Shown here: positions 35,388-44,314 of the stretch, piece by piece
Layout: every line of letters starts with the position of its first letter
Position numbering within the stretch: position 1 is the first letter of the stretch
NCBI RefSeq assembly: GCF_012689525.1
Contig: NZ_CP051515.1
Coordinates: forward strand, 372,001-436,000
Source of the DNA: Paraburkholderia aromaticivorans
GTDB lineage: Bacteria; Pseudomonadota; Gammaproteobacteria; Burkholderiales; Burkholderiaceae
DNA: 64,000 nt
Reading direction: 5' to 3'
Notes under the pieces: generated by a model
Databases searched by the model: none
What the model saw: only the letters and a program-made list of their open reading frames with translations
Told to the model about the DNA's origin: nothing
Translations under genes and position numbers: made by a program

Positions 35388-36560
35388 ATGGGTTGGAAAA
35401 GTCTGCTGATCGAAACGCCGGTCTGGTTGATGGGCCGCTTCTACCCGCCACGGTTCGATCCGGATCGCGACACGCCGCGCGAGATTCTCGTGCTGCGCCC
35501 GAACGATTTCGGCGAACTGCTCACCACCACGCCGCTCTTCGAGGCGCTGCGCAAGCGTTTTCCGACGACGCGCCTGATCGCCGGCGTAGGCAATTGGGGG
35601 CGTCCGATACTCGAGAACAATCCCTTCGTCGACGAGATCGTGGAGATCGACGCGCCCTGGAACAACAAGCTGGTCGAGGACCGCTCGCACGGCAACGTAT
35701 TGCGTTTTCTGTGGAAGTCCCCGCAGGTCGCCGCGCTGCGCGCGCGCGGCGGCTTTGATGTGGGTATCGACGTGCTCGGCAGCTACATGGGCGCGCTGCT
35801 GATGATGCGCATGGGCGTGCGGTATCGCATCGGCGTGCGCGGCTATCGCGGCGGCTGGAGCGGGTGCCAGGCGTTTATCGAATTCGCGGCCCGGCAATGC
35901 GGCCGCGCCGCGCTCGCGCAGGGCGAACTGCTCGGCGCAACGGCGCTGCCGGAAGCGCGCCCGCAACTGTTCCTGACCGACGACGAGCGCGCCACCGCCG
36001 CGCAAATCTGGAATGCGGGCAACGTGCCGGGGCGCCGTACCGTGCGGTTGATCGTCGGCGTCGGGGCCGGCGTGCCGACCAAAGCATGGGACGCGCGCCT
36101 GGTCGGCGTCGCGCTCGCGCAAATCGCGCAGACACTGGAACGAGCCGGCGACGCGTGCGATATCGTGATCGTCGGCAGCAAAGCGGATCAGGCGCGCGCC
36201 GCTGAGGCGATCGCCGCGACGGGTCCGGGCGTGCCGGTCCGCTCGCTGGCGGGCGAGGTGCCGATGCGCGTCATGTTCGCTCTCACCGAAGAGGCCGGCG
36301 TCGTGCTGACGAACTCGTCGATGCTGATGCACATCGCGGCCGCGTTTCGCCGTCCGACCGTCGCCGTGATTGGCGGAAGCATCACCAAACCCGATCGGCA
36401 CGATGCCATCTGGGGTTATCCGCCGCCGTATCGCAGCGTGTCGCCTGAGCAGTATGTGGCGGGCGAACACGCGCGGAACTGGCCGAGCGTCGAGCGGGTC
36501 GTGCAAGCGGTGCTGGAGGCGGTCGGCACGCAGCGGGCGCAAGTCGGCGCGGCAGCCTGA
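35388..36560 (+). CDS. Glycosyltransferase family 9 (heptosyltransferase-like)
   Basis: 390 aa from ATG 35388, which has GGAGA upstream; upstream in-frame codons lack similarity. GT9 hallmarks: an N-terminal ILVLRPNDFGELLTTTPLFEALRKRFPTTRL, the first Rossmann half of WaaC/WaaF-like enzymes, FDVGIDVLGSYMGALLMMRMGVRYRIG, and a C-terminal nucleotide-sugar half (VRLIVGVGAGVPTKAWDARLVGVAL, VVLTNSSMLMHIAAAFRRPTVAVIGGS). It probably transfers a sugar such as heptose onto LPS inner core or another acceptor at the inner membrane. No LPS cluster surrounds it. Confidence 0.88.
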   Translation: MGWKSLLIETPVWLMGRFYPPRFDPDRDTPREILVLRPNDFGELLTTTPLFEALRKRFPTTRLIAGVGNWGRPILENNPFVDEIVEIDAPWNNKLVEDRSHGNVLRFLWKSPQVAALRARGGFDVGIDVLGSYMGALLMMRMGVRYRIGVRGYRGGWSGCQAFIEFAARQCGRAALAQGELLGATALPEARPQLFLTDDERATAAQIWNAGNVPGRRTVRLIVGVGAGVPTKAWDARLVGVALAQIAQTLERAGDACDIVIVGSKADQARAAEAIAATGPGVPVRSLAGEVPMRVMFALTEEAGVVLTNSSMLMHIAAAFRRPTVAVIGGSITKPDRHDAIWGYPPPYRSVSPEQYVAGEHARNWPSVERVVQAVLEAVGTQRAQVGAAA

Positions 36561-36663
36561 GGTCGTGCCGTCGCTGCGATTTCCGGGCCGTTAACCACGG
36601 CGGTAGAATTTCAATTCTGCCTGCCTCGCAGCACGGACCTTGTACAAGGACGGAGCAATTGCC

Positions 36664-37068
36664 GTGGACACGCCTGACCTCTACAACCTCTACCGGGATT
36701 ACATTGGCTGCCTGAACAAACAGGACTGGCCGAACCTCGGGCAGTACGTCGACGACGACGCGCACTACAACGGCCAGCGCATCGGCTTATCTGGTTATCG
36801 CGAGATGCTGGAGAGAGACTTCCGTGAAATTCCGGACCTTTATTTCAACATCCAGTTGTTGATTTCGGATCCGCCTTATATAGCCAGCCGGCTCGGCTTC
36901 GCCTGTACGCCGAAGGGCGCGTTCCTCGGTCTCGCCGTCAACGGGAAGCGCGTTTCCTTCACGGAGAACGTGTTCTATCAATTCCGCAATGGAAAGATCG
37001 AGCAGGTATGGTCAGTGATAGATAAGGCGGCCATCGAAGCGCAGCTCGAATCCGCCGGCGCCGCTTAA
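36664..37068 (+). CDS. SnoaL-like (ester cyclase-type) protein
   Basis: 134 aa from GTG 36664, with GGAG eight bases upstream; a TTG 24 bases earlier is open. The sequence (DLYNLYRDYIGCLNKQDWPNLGQYVDDDAHYNGQRIGLSGYREMLERDF, FTENVFYQFRNGKIEQVWSVIDKAAIEAQLE) is a single cone-shaped alpha+beta barrel of the SnoaL/NTF2-like superfamily, the polyketide-cyclase-like ester-cyclase group. Such small proteins act as isomerases or hydrolases or as binding proteins; no substrate can be named. It lies between the GT9 gene and the convergent secreted hydrolase. Confidence 0.8.
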   Translation: MDTPDLYNLYRDYIGCLNKQDWPNLGQYVDDDAHYNGQRIGLSGYREMLERDFREIPDLYFNIQLLISDPPYIASRLGFACTPKGAFLGLAVNGKRVSFTENVFYQFRNGKIEQVWSVIDKAAIEAQLESAGAA

Positions 37069-37079
37069 ACGTTGAGCCG

Positions 37080-38168
37080 TTAGTTTTTCGGGCTCCGCGT
37101 CACATTCAGATTGGTGTCGAAGAACTTCAGCGCCGCATTGCCAATGTAGGCGTGCAGTTCGGTGCGATCCACGCCCGGTGCATCGATACACATTTCCGGC
37201 CACGTGTCCCTGCCATACTGGTCACATTCGTTGGCGAAGATTTCATGATCGACGGGACCCGGCATCACATCCAGTTGCGTGTGCGGCGCGTATTTCGCGG
37301 CGAATTCGGCATTCTCTTTGGGCGGCGCCTGCGTGTCCCTCGCACCCACGATGATATAAGCGGGCACCTTCAATTGCGCCACGCTTTCCTCATCCATGCC
37401 GAAACCCTGTAGATCACCGGGCGCCATCGCGACAACCGCCTTGATGCGGCGGTCGTACACCTTGAGCGCCGGCGCGGCATCGAGCGGCAATTCCTTGCGC
37501 AGCGAGGCCGGCGCCAGTTCGTTGTTCTTCCAGGCCTGTTGATAGGCGAGGTACTTGTCCGGATTCACCATCGCGCCACCAATCCAGAGCGACGTGAAGC
37601 CGCCCTGCGAATGACCGGCGACGCCGATCCGATCCGGATCGATATGCGCTCCCCAGCGTTTGTCGTTCAGAAGGAAGGTGATGTCCTTGCTGATGTCGAC
37701 CGGGCGCTGCCAGAGTTTGCTTCGCGTGTACATGATCGTGGCGTCATACGTGTTGGCGCGGTAGTGATACAACGTGGCCACGATATAGCCGCGCGACGCC
37801 AGATACTCCGCAAACCAGGCATAGTAAAGTCCGTTGCTGCCATGTCCGTGGGAGAACATGACGAGCGGCCGCTTTATTCCATCGGACACGATGTCGGCGT
37901 TCTTGTAGAGATGCAGGTTGGTGAAGAAAACCATGCGCGTCGGCGTGGCCGAACCGGCGGGTACGGCGGGATAGAACAGCGTGAGCGCGAGGTGTCGGTT
38001 GCCCTGCGCTGTGTCGATGTATTCCAGCTGTTTCATCCCGACCGGATACGGTGCGCCAGGTTGGATCGATTGCGCGAACGTGACGGCCGACCACACAGCC
38101 ATGCAGCCGCACAGAATCGCCGATATCGGACGGATCAATCCACGCTTTGTCAGCAGAGCGGTCTTCAT
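37080..38168 (-). CDS. Exported alpha/beta hydrolase (dienelactone/PAF-acetylhydrolase-like)
   Basis: 362 aa from ATG 38168 with AGAGG upstream. Signal peptide: basic N-terminus, helix RPISAILCGCMAVWSAVTFA, probable cleavage before QSIQPG. Hydrolase core: PLVMFSHGHGSNGLYYAWFAEYLASRGY (oxyanion region), the nucleophile Ser187 in GVAGHSQGGF, Asp in GARDTQAP and His in PVDHEIF. It resembles secreted esterases and PAF-acetylhydrolase-type lipases. It follows the NDH-2-like flavoprotein on the same strand with a 55-base gap. Substrate unknown. Confidence 0.87.
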   Translation of the reverse strand: MKTALLTKRGLIRPISAILCGCMAVWSAVTFAQSIQPGAPYPVGMKQLEYIDTAQGNRHLALTLFYPAVPAGSATPTRMVFFTNLHLYKNADIVSDGIKRPLVMFSHGHGSNGLYYAWFAEYLASRGYIVATLYHYRANTYDATIMYTRSKLWQRPVDISKDITFLLNDKRWGAHIDPDRIGVAGHSQGGFTSLWIGGAMVNPDKYLAYQQAWKNNELAPASLRKELPLDAAPALKVYDRRIKAVVAMAPGDLQGFGMDEESVAQLKVPAYIIVGARDTQAPPKENAEFAAKYAPHTQLDVMPGPVDHEIFANECDQYGRDTWPEMCIDAPGVDRTELHAYIGNAALKFFDTNLNVTRSPKN

Positions 38169-38223
38169 CTTTTGCCTCTTTCCGACAAAGGGTTGATTAG
38201 CGTCGTTCGTGAACTCCGCAGGT

Positions 38224-39450
38224 TCAACGAGCCGCGGCTGTTGGCGGCGGTGTCTGCACGACAGGCGCGGCAGCTTGCAGGATGTCGTCTCGAAGGCCCG
38301 TGCGCGGCGGATAGATGCGTATGCAGTTGATGGTCTGCTTGGTCGCTTTGGCGGCGTCGCCTTCGGACACGAGATGCCGGTCCCAGCCCTCCGTGTACAC
38401 GGCGCCCCACGGACCGAGATCGAGAATGGTCGTGTACCAGTCGATATGAAGCGGCAGCATCTCGCCACCGAGCAGATCGCAGACGACGTTGTGACCGGCG
38501 TAGCGTCCCATCGGCCGGCTGTGCTGGCACGACATGACGGATGGCCGCGCGCCGTCGATCAACACGCGCGCGCAGTCACCGGCAGCGAATACATGCGGTA
38601 CGTTTTCCACGCGCATGAAGGCATCCACCGGAAGGCGTCCAAGCGGATCGAGTGTCACGGGGATTTGCGCGGTCAACGCGTTCGCGCGCATGCCGCCGCA
38701 CCAGATCACCGTGGCCGCTTCAATGTGCCTGCCATTCGTGAGCTCGACGCCGTCGGCGTCCACCGATTGCAAGGACACGCCGGCGAGCATCTCGACGCCG
38801 AGGGCGTCCATGGCGCGCTCGATGACCGGTTGCGCGCCGCCCATCGCCTGGCCGATCTTCGCCGAGCGATCAGCCAGCACGACATGCACGGCGTCGTGAT
38901 GCGCGTCGCCCGCGATGCCGCGCAACCGCGCCGGCAGTTCGGCCGCCAGTTCAATACCCGTCAAGCCGGCCCCGACCACGACGGCCGTAAACGGACTCGC
39001 CGCACTCGCGAGCGACGGTAATCCGCTTAGATGCGCCGCGAGTTTCGTTGCGCCTGAGAACGTATCGACGTCGAACGCGTGCTCGGTCAAACCGGGAATA
39101 TCGGGGTGGACGAGTTGGCTGCCCGCCGCGATGACGAGCCGGTCGTAGGCGAGCGTCTGCGTCGGCCCTTGGGTCTGAACGGTGATGCTGCCGTTGGCCG
39201 AATCGATGCCGGATACTGCGCCTTCGACGAGCCGCACGCCGATCGGCCCCAGAACATCGGCGAGCGGCACGCGCGTCTCATGCAGATTCTGTTCGTAGTT
39301 CCGCACCCGAATACTGTGATACGGCGTGCCGTTGATGACGACCACTTCCACCTGATCGGCGGGAACGCGCAGTTCGTCGAGTTTGCGCGCCGCGCCCACC
39401 GCGCTCCACAGTCCGGCGAAGCCCGCGCCGATCACCACGATCCGCTTCAA
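38224..39450 (-). CDS. NDH-2-like FAD-dependent NAD(P)H oxidoreductase
   Basis: 408 aa from TTG 39450, which has GGGAGA upstream and gives a standard start (LKRIVVIGAGFAGLWSA); the frame is open 12 codons further. Two dinucleotide-binding folds: GAGFAGL for FAD near the N-terminus and VVGAGLTGIELAAEL for NADH, plus FAAGDCARV in the FAD-ribityl region. This is the order of type II NADH:quinone dehydrogenases and related ferredoxin or disulfide reductases. The C-terminal region has no long membrane-anchoring helix but may bind peripherally. It probably oxidises NAD(P)H with a quinone or dye; acceptor unknown. Confidence 0.88.
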   Translation of the reverse strand: MKRIVVIGAGFAGLWSAVGAARKLDELRVPADQVEVVVINGTPYHSIRVRNYEQNLHETRVPLADVLGPIGVRLVEGAVSGIDSANGSITVQTQGPTQTLAYDRLVIAAGSQLVHPDIPGLTEHAFDVDTFSGATKLAAHLSGLPSLASAASPFTAVVVGAGLTGIELAAELPARLRGIAGDAHHDAVHVVLADRSAKIGQAMGGAQPVIERAMDALGVEMLAGVSLQSVDADGVELTNGRHIEAATVIWCGGMRANALTAQIPVTLDPLGRLPVDAFMRVENVPHVFAAGDCARVLIDGARPSVMSCQHSRPMGRYAGHNVVCDLLGGEMLPLHIDWYTTILDLGPWGAVYTEGWDRHLVSEGDAAKATKQTINCIRIYPPRTGLRDDILQAAAPVVQTPPPTAAAR

Positions 39451-39663
39451 GACGTTCTCCCAAGGGAAACCTGTGTGGACCTTCAAGTGTTCGGCGCAGC
39501 GGCCGATTTCAGGGTCATGATTGTCCGCGCTCGTAGCTTACTCGCGCCGACGGGGACGCTAAAGCCGATCGTCAGTGCTCCTCCGCCAACCCGGCACGGC
39601 TTCGCGATCCGCAAGTGCTCCACGCGGGACGGGTGTTCGAGCCGTTTGAGCGACTGCGATATA

Positions 39664-39675
39664 ATCGCATGCGAT
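39664..39675. promoter_or_regulatory. Perfect operator-like palindrome before the OhrR-type gene
   Basis: ATCGCATGCGAT is a perfect 12-base palindrome 49 bases before the regulator start. Closely related sites occur three times upstream of ohr (41813-41896), so it is a candidate OhrR operator giving autoregulation. Confidence 0.65.
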
Positions 39676-39723
39676 GTATGATGCTGGTAGCGAGGCGCCA
39701 GCCTCTACCCGACGAGGATGCAG

Positions 39724-40185
39724 ATGAAATCGACCGACCAACCCGCTTCCACGGATGTGAAGCTCTCTGACTTCCTCTGCTTCGCGGTCTATTCCGCAAA
39801 CCTGGCATTCGGCAAGGCCTACAAGCCGATTCTCGAAGAGCTCGGGCTGACGTATACGCAATACATCACGATCATTGCGCTGTGGGAGGAGGACGACCAG
39901 ACCGTCAGCAGTCTGGGCGAGAAGCTGTTCCTCGAGTCCAACACGCTCACGCCGATCCTGAAGAAGCTGGAGGCGGCGGGTTATGTGGAAAGACAGCGGG
40001 ACCCTGAAGACGAGCGTCAGGTGCGGGTGGGTCTCACGAAAAGTGGCCGGCGCTTGCGCGAAAAAGGCCTGAACATGGACCTCGTCGAGGCAACCGGCCT
40101 CGCGCCGGATGAGTTCTCGAAAGTGCAGAAGGCGATCGTGACGCTGCGCAACAATCTCGTCAAAGCGGTCCAGAACGGGGAATGA
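39724..40185 (+). CDS. ohrR: MarR-family organic-peroxide sensor, OhrR-type
   Basis: 153 aa from ATG 39724, with GAGG six bases upstream. N-terminal FLCFAVYSANLAFGKAYKPILEELGLTYTQYI contains the peroxide-sensing Cys19 in the position of the reactive cysteine of OhrR; the winged helix follows (SLGEKLFLESNTLTPILKKLEAAGYVERQRDPEDERQVRVGLTKSG). Oxidation of the Cys releases the protein from ohr-type promoters. A perfect palindrome lies in its own promoter region and imperfect copies lie upstream of ohr 1.6 kb away, supporting control of ohr by this protein. Confidence 0.9.
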   Translation: MKSTDQPASTDVKLSDFLCFAVYSANLAFGKAYKPILEELGLTYTQYITIIALWEEDDQTVSSLGEKLFLESNTLTPILKKLEAAGYVERQRDPEDERQVRVGLTKSGRRLREKGLNMDLVEATGLAPDEFSKVQKAIVTLRNNLVKAVQNGE

Positions 40186-40225
40186 GCGGCGGATCATGCG
40201 ATCCATGCGCCCATCCGGCGCCGCC

Positions 40226-40268
40226 AAACGAAGAAGCCCGCGAACGATGTTCGCGGGCTTCTTCGTTT
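40226..40268. terminator. Strong bidirectional terminator
   Basis: A perfect 20-bp stem (40226-40245 pairs with 40249-40268) with only three loop bases and A/T-rich outer arms (AAACGAAG/CTTCGTTT), so that either strand ends in a T-run. It separates the convergent ohrR and msrA genes. Confidence 0.9.
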
Positions 40269-40312
40269 ATTGCGCCACGGCGTTGCTCGACCGTTGACGC
40301 TCAATTTAACCT

Positions 40313-40819
40313 TCAGCCGCGCTCGGGCAGCTTCCAGTTCGGGCGGACGAAGTGGCAGGTGTAGCCGTCGGGAATGCGCTCCAGATAGTCCTGATGTTCC
40401 GGCTCGGCCTCCCAGAACGGGCCGGCGGGAGCAATCTCGGTGACGACCTTGCCGGGCCAGAGATCGGACGCATCGACGTCAGCGATGGCTTTCTCGGCCA
40501 CTCGCTTCTGCTCATCGTCGAGATAGAAGATGGCCGAGCGGTAGCTCATGCCGATGTCGTTGCCCTGGCGGTTTTTCGTCGTCGGATCGTGAATCTGGAA
40601 GAAAAACTCCAGGATCTTGCGATAGCTGATCTGGCTCGGGTCGAACACGATTTCGAGCGCCTCCGCGTGCGTGCCGTGGTTGCGATAAGTGGCGTTCGGC
40701 ACGTCGCCGCCCGTGTAGCCCACGCGCGTGGACAGCACGCCGGGGTAGCGCCGCAGCAGGTCTTGCATGCCCCAGAAGCAGCCGCCGGCCAGGATGGCGG
40801 TTTCGGTTTGCGTCGTCAT
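40313..40819 (-). CDS. msrA: Peptide-methionine (S)-S-oxide reductase
   Basis: 168 aa from ATG 40819. The catalytic motif GGCFWG is at residues 12-17 with nucleophile Cys14; [28 protein letters not shown] and [17 protein letters not shown] are standard MsrA segments, and the C-terminal [33 protein letters not shown] carries the resolving Cys. It reduces methionine-S-sulfoxide in proteins, a repair step after oxidative damage. It belongs to the local oxidative-damage set with ohr and ohrR and is convergent with ohrR. A longer open frame upstream has no support. Confidence 0.96.
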   Translation of the reverse strand: MTTQTETAILAGGCFWGMQDLLRRYPGVLSTRVGYTGGDVPNATYRNHGTHAEALEIVFDPSQISYRKILEFFFQIHDPTTKNRQGNDIGMSYRSAIFYLDDEQKRVAEKAIADVDASDLWPGKVVTEIAPAGPFWEAEPEHQDYLERIPDGYTCHFVRPNWKLPERG

Positions 40820-40982
40820 TTCAATCCAATCCTTTTCGTCAGTGGTTGGCTCGCCGTTTATCGGATGCGATCCCGCAAGCATGCCAGAGATCGGCTCGGC
40901 CAGCCGACGGGCAGGCAAAGCCCATCATGGCGCCATTGGCATGCATGACCGGCCGGGACGTTGCCGCGGCCGGCCGCGCGCC

Positions 40983-41255
40983 TCAATGACGTGCGTAAAG
41001 GTTGTCGCGGGGCGCGACGGCGACACGGCTCGCGGATTCCGACTGACCGGAGACGACGCCGCCATACGCCGCTTGCGAGCCGGCTGCGTCGTCGTTACTT
41101 GCGGCAACGGTTTGCGCGCTTTGGCCGCGTTGCGACGCCGGGGCGCCGACCGAAGGCCGGTAGAAGGGAGCCGGACCATAGCCGCTGGCGAACGCGGGCG
41201 CGGCGGCGGAAGCAGACAGTACGAGGAGCAATGCAGCAACGAGTTTGGTTTTCAT
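40983..41255 (-). CDS. Exported DUF4148-type small protein
   Basis: 90 aa. Signal peptide MKTKLVAALLLVLSASAAAPAFAS, then a short mature part rich in Ala, Ser, Gln and Gly. This composition and position of conserved Gly/Arg residues is that of the small periplasmic DUF4148 proteins common in Burkholderia. GGAG precedes the ATG. It sits between msrA and ohr on the same strand and is probably co-expressed in stress. No function is known. Confidence 0.75.
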   Translation of the reverse strand: MKTKLVAALLLVLSASAAAPAFASGYGPAPFYRPSVGAPASQRGQSAQTVAASNDDAAGSQAAYGGVVSGQSESASRVAVAPRDNLYARH

Positions 41256-41346
41256 GATGGAACTCCGCTTAAAAGATGTTCGATGAGGGGGCGCGAGCCT
41301 TGCCGGATCGCGCCCTGAAATGCCGGTTCAGTGACCGAAAAAAGGA

Positions 41347-41772
41347 TCAAGCTACGTTGACGACGACGTCGATGTTTCCGCGCGTGGCTTTCGAGTACGG
41401 GCAGATCTGGTGCGCTTCATGCGCGATGGCCTCGGCGACTTCGCGCGCCACGCCCGGCACGCTGACGTTGAAGCGGGCCTGGAGGAGGTAGGCGTCGCCG
41501 GTCATGCCCAGATCCACCTCGATATCCACGGACAGATCGGACGGAAGCGTCACCTTCTTCGCCTGAGCCACGAGGCCGATCGCGGAGATGTAACAGGCCG
41601 ACCAGGCGCCCGCGAACAACTGCTCCGCCGTCGGATGCGCCTCTACAGCCGGGAACGCGATGTCCGCGCCGGCGCCTTTGGCCGCCGACAGATTGAGGTC
41701 GACGCGACCGCCGCGGCCGCTGAACGTCGTATGGGTTTTGCCGGTGAGCAGGACAGTTTCGATCTTGGTCAT
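41347..41772 (-). CDS. ohr: Organic hydroperoxide resistance protein
   Basis: 141 aa from ATG 41772 with AAGGAA upstream. Ohr peroxidases reduce organic and fatty-acid hydroperoxides using a lipoyl-linked thiol. Both catalytic cysteines are present: Cys60 in AGAWSACYISAIG and Cys124 in HQICPYSKATRGN, with Arg20 (FSGRGGR) contributing to the active site. The upstream region holds three copies of the ATCGCATGCGAT-like box that also precedes the OhrR-type gene, so expression is probably peroxide-inducible. A frame starting seven codons earlier is open but lacks similarity. Confidence 0.96.
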   Translation of the reverse strand: MTKIETVLLTGKTHTTFSGRGGRVDLNLSAAKGAGADIAFPAVEAHPTAEQLFAGAWSACYISAIGLVAQAKKVTLPSDLSVDIEVDLGMTGDAYLLQARFNVSVPGVAREVAEAIAHEAHQICPYSKATRGNIDVVVNVA

Positions 41773-41812
41773 GATGAATTCCTTGAGGGACATCGGTGTG
41801 AAGTTGCTTTAA

Positions 41813-41896
41813 ATCGGATGCGATGCAATCGCATGCGTCGCATAATGAAGAAGAACTTTGATGTTGTCAAGCGTGTGCGATTAAATCGTATGCGAC
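41813..41896. promoter_or_regulatory. Cluster of three OhrR-like boxes upstream of ohr
   Basis: ATCGGATGCGAT (41813-41824, 11 of 12 matches to the ohrR box), ATCGCATGCGTC (41828-41839, 10 of 12) and ATCGTATGCGAC (41885-41896, 10 of 12). The repeated half-site is ATGCGA(T/C). Together with the perfect site before the regulator gene they look like a local OhrR regulon. Confidence 0.65.
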
Positions 41897-42049
41897 TTTC
41901 GATAGTCAAAGCCCGCGATCGATCGATGGCCGTCAGGACGCGGCCGTCACCGGGCTGGCGACCCGAGCCGCTGACAACGATTTCCGACCGGTCCGCGCCG
42001 TTCCGATCGACTAGACTACGAGGTACCCCAATCCGACGCGCACCACGCC

Positions 42050-43201
42050 GTGAAGCGAACGATGATCCCGGAGGACGACGACAAAGAGATCGGCGCCGAC
42101 GCGCAAAGTCGTGCGGCGAGCGATGGCATTCGAGTTGAGCCCACGGCCGAGGGCGGACGTGGCGCCTTAAGGTCGGCGACGACATGGCTGGAGCAGCTCG
42201 ATCCCGGCACGCATCGCCGGATCAAGGGACTGCGGCTCGTCACCGCCTACGGGATCGCCGCCGCGCTCGGGACGTTGCAGGACATCACGCACGGTCTGCC
42301 CGGCGCGACGCTGGTCGGTTCGCTGGCGGGCAACTTCGCGCTATGGGCCAGCGTTTCGGAAGCGCGCATCTCCCGGCCCGAGTCCAGCCGCGACCTGGCA
42401 TTCCTGTGTGCCGCCGCCGTGCTCGGCGCCGCCATGTTCATCGGATTCGCCCCCATCCTGCAAACAATCGGCAAGGCGGGCCCCGAACTGACGCTCGTGA
42501 CGGGCGCCTTTCTCGTTGGCTACCTCAAGCGCTTTGGCATTCTGGGCGCGGGAATGGGCTCCCAGATATTCATCGGCCAATTGCTGGCCTACACCGTTCA
42601 TCTGACGCTGGCCGATCTGCCGGCCGTCGTAGTGGCGGGGCTGATCGCCATGCTCGCGTCCATTGTTCCGCGTCTGCTCAGCGGTCCGGCGGAGCGTCCG
42701 GCCATGACGGTGCTCTCGCCCGTCGACATGCCGGATCGCTGGAAACTTTCGGCTGAACTCATCATGGGCCTGCAGGCGGCGAGCGGCGCGCTGGCCGTGG
42801 TCCTGTTGAACGAGACGATCGGACTCAAGGAGTCCGCCTGGGCAATCACGGCAAGCACCTACGTGGTGGCGGGCTCGGCGAGCGGCACGGCGGAACGGGT
42901 GCGCCGAAGGATCATCGGCACCTTGGTCGGCGTTCCGCTGGGTTTGGCCTGCCTGCCGCTCGTCGAGCACGCGCCGTTGCTCGCCTGGGCCGCCGTCGCG
43001 GCCGCCATGATCATCTACGCGATGGCATTGCCCGATCGCTACGACATCGCTTGCGGGGCGTTCGCCTTCACATTGATCGTGACGCTGGCGATCGGCGGCG
43101 TGCACTCCATTTCGATTCTTGGCGCGCGCGCCTGGGAGACGCTCCTCGGCGGAGTGGTTGGACTGCTGGCGGCGAGGTTCATCTTTCCGTTGCGCTTGTG
43201 A
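42050..43201 (+). CDS. FUSC-family-like membrane protein
   Basis: 383 aa. A charged N-terminal segment (about 1-60) precedes two blocks of membrane helices separated by a cytosolic stretch (LSGPAERPAMTVLSPVDMPDRWKL), then a second block ending in LLAARFIFPLRL. This is the organisation of FUSC/aromatic-acid-exporter C-terminal (FUSC_2-like) proteins, half-size in this case. Such proteins export aromatic acids or act with partner pumps. The ATG at 42062 is a possible alternative start; neither has a strong Shine-Dalgarno. No adaptor gene is adjacent. Confidence 0.7.
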   Translation: MKRTMIPEDDDKEIGADAQSRAASDGIRVEPTAEGGRGALRSATTWLEQLDPGTHRRIKGLRLVTAYGIAAALGTLQDITHGLPGATLVGSLAGNFALWASVSEARISRPESSRDLAFLCAAAVLGAAMFIGFAPILQTIGKAGPELTLVTGAFLVGYLKRFGILGAGMGSQIFIGQLLAYTVHLTLADLPAVVVAGLIAMLASIVPRLLSGPAERPAMTVLSPVDMPDRWKLSAELIMGLQAASGALAVVLLNETIGLKESAWAITASTYVVAGSASGTAERVRRRIIGTLVGVPLGLACLPLVEHAPLLAWAAVAAAMIIYAMALPDRYDIACGAFAFTLIVTLAIGGVHSISILGARAWETLLGGVVGLLAARFIFPLRL

Positions 43202-43240
43202 CGGGTCGTCGTGGCGAGCGTCGTGCAACCATCCGCCAGC

Positions 43241-44152
43241 CTACGATCCCAGTTTTTCCATCAGGAAGTCGACGAAACTGCGCACGCGCGACGAGAGATG
43301 CCGGGCATGCGGATAAAGCAGCACGAACGGCCGCGAACAACCGCCATAGGGAATGAGCAATTCCTTGAGCGTTCCCGCGGCGATGTCTTTCTCGACGATG
43401 AACCGATAGGTTTGAAAAAGGCCCGCTCCGTGACGCGCGAGCGTTGCCCCGGCAAGCACGTCGCCCGATGACGTGTAACCGCCGCTCGTCATCGTCTCGA
43501 CAACCTCGTTTTCGTATTTGAACAGCCACGGAAGATTGCGGCCGGTGCTCGGCAACGCGTACTGGACACAGTCGTGATGGATCAGGTCGTCGGGCGTTTT
43601 CAGTTTGGCGGCGCCACGCAGATAAGCCGGCGAAGCGACGACCACCAGTTCCGCGTCCTCGATCGTGCGCGCGATCAGCCCGGAGTCTCCGGGCGCCGCG
43701 CCGCGAATGGCCAGGTCGAAGCCTTCTTCGCCAAAATCGATATTGCGATTGCTGAGATGCGTTTCGACGGTCACGCCCGGATAGCGTTGGCGAAACTCGG
43801 CCAGCAGGGGCAGCACGCGGTAGTGTCCATACGGCGTCGGCATGCTGATGCGCAGCACGCCGGTCGGCGCGGTTTGCTGTCCGGTGGCTTCGCGCTCGGC
43901 TTCGGCGAGCTGGGCGAGCGCCAGACGACATTGTTCGAAGTACCGTCGTCCCGCATCGGTCAGCCGGATCTGGCGGGTGGTCCGCACGAACAATCGCACG
44001 CCGAGACGCTCCTCCAGACGCGCGACCGTGCGGCTGACGGCGGCCGGCGTAACGCTCGCGGCGTTCGCGGCCTCGGTGAAACTCTCCAGTTCGGCCGCCA
44101 GGCAGAACAGCTCGATACTGCCCAGAAGGACATCTTCAAATTGACGCTGCAT
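43241..44152 (-). CDS. LysR-family transcriptional regulator
   Basis: 303 aa. HTH at residues 10-70 (ELFCLAAELESFTEAANAASVTPAAVSRTVARLEERLGVRLFVRTTRQIRLTDAGRRYFEQC), followed by a CrgA-like effector domain (GVLRISMPTPYGHYRVLPLLAEF, EEGFDLAIRGAAPGDSGLIARTI). Divergent from the nitronate monooxygenase gene across a 162-base spacer, so it is likely its regulator. The spacer contains AATAT-N7-ATATT and a TATATT -10-like element near 44280-44290. Confidence 0.92.
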   Translation of the reverse strand: MQRQFEDVLLGSIELFCLAAELESFTEAANAASVTPAAVSRTVARLEERLGVRLFVRTTRQIRLTDAGRRYFEQCRLALAQLAEAEREATGQQTAPTGVLRISMPTPYGHYRVLPLLAEFRQRYPGVTVETHLSNRNIDFGEEGFDLAIRGAAPGDSGLIARTIEDAELVVVASPAYLRGAAKLKTPDDLIHHDCVQYALPSTGRNLPWLFKYENEVVETMTSGGYTSSGDVLAGATLARHGAGLFQTYRFIVEKDIAAGTLKELLIPYGGCSRPFVLLYPHARHLSSRVRSFVDFLMEKLGS

Positions 44153-44314
44153 GGTCTCTCGGCGAGGTGCCTGATCGCGCTGTCTTGTCCGGGCAATGCC
44201 GCCCGGAATGGCCGCCCCGCGAACGCAACGGCGGCTCGGCCGCGTTCGGCGCGGAACAAGGGTTCGTACGGAATATCAGGACTATATTGTAGTGAGACTC
44301 GATGAGGAAGCGAC

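Noticed and set aside
35025..36542. Antisense frame of about 505 codons over the GT9 gene
   Set aside because: Arg/His/Ala-rich shadow translation with no motif; GT9 frame is convincing.
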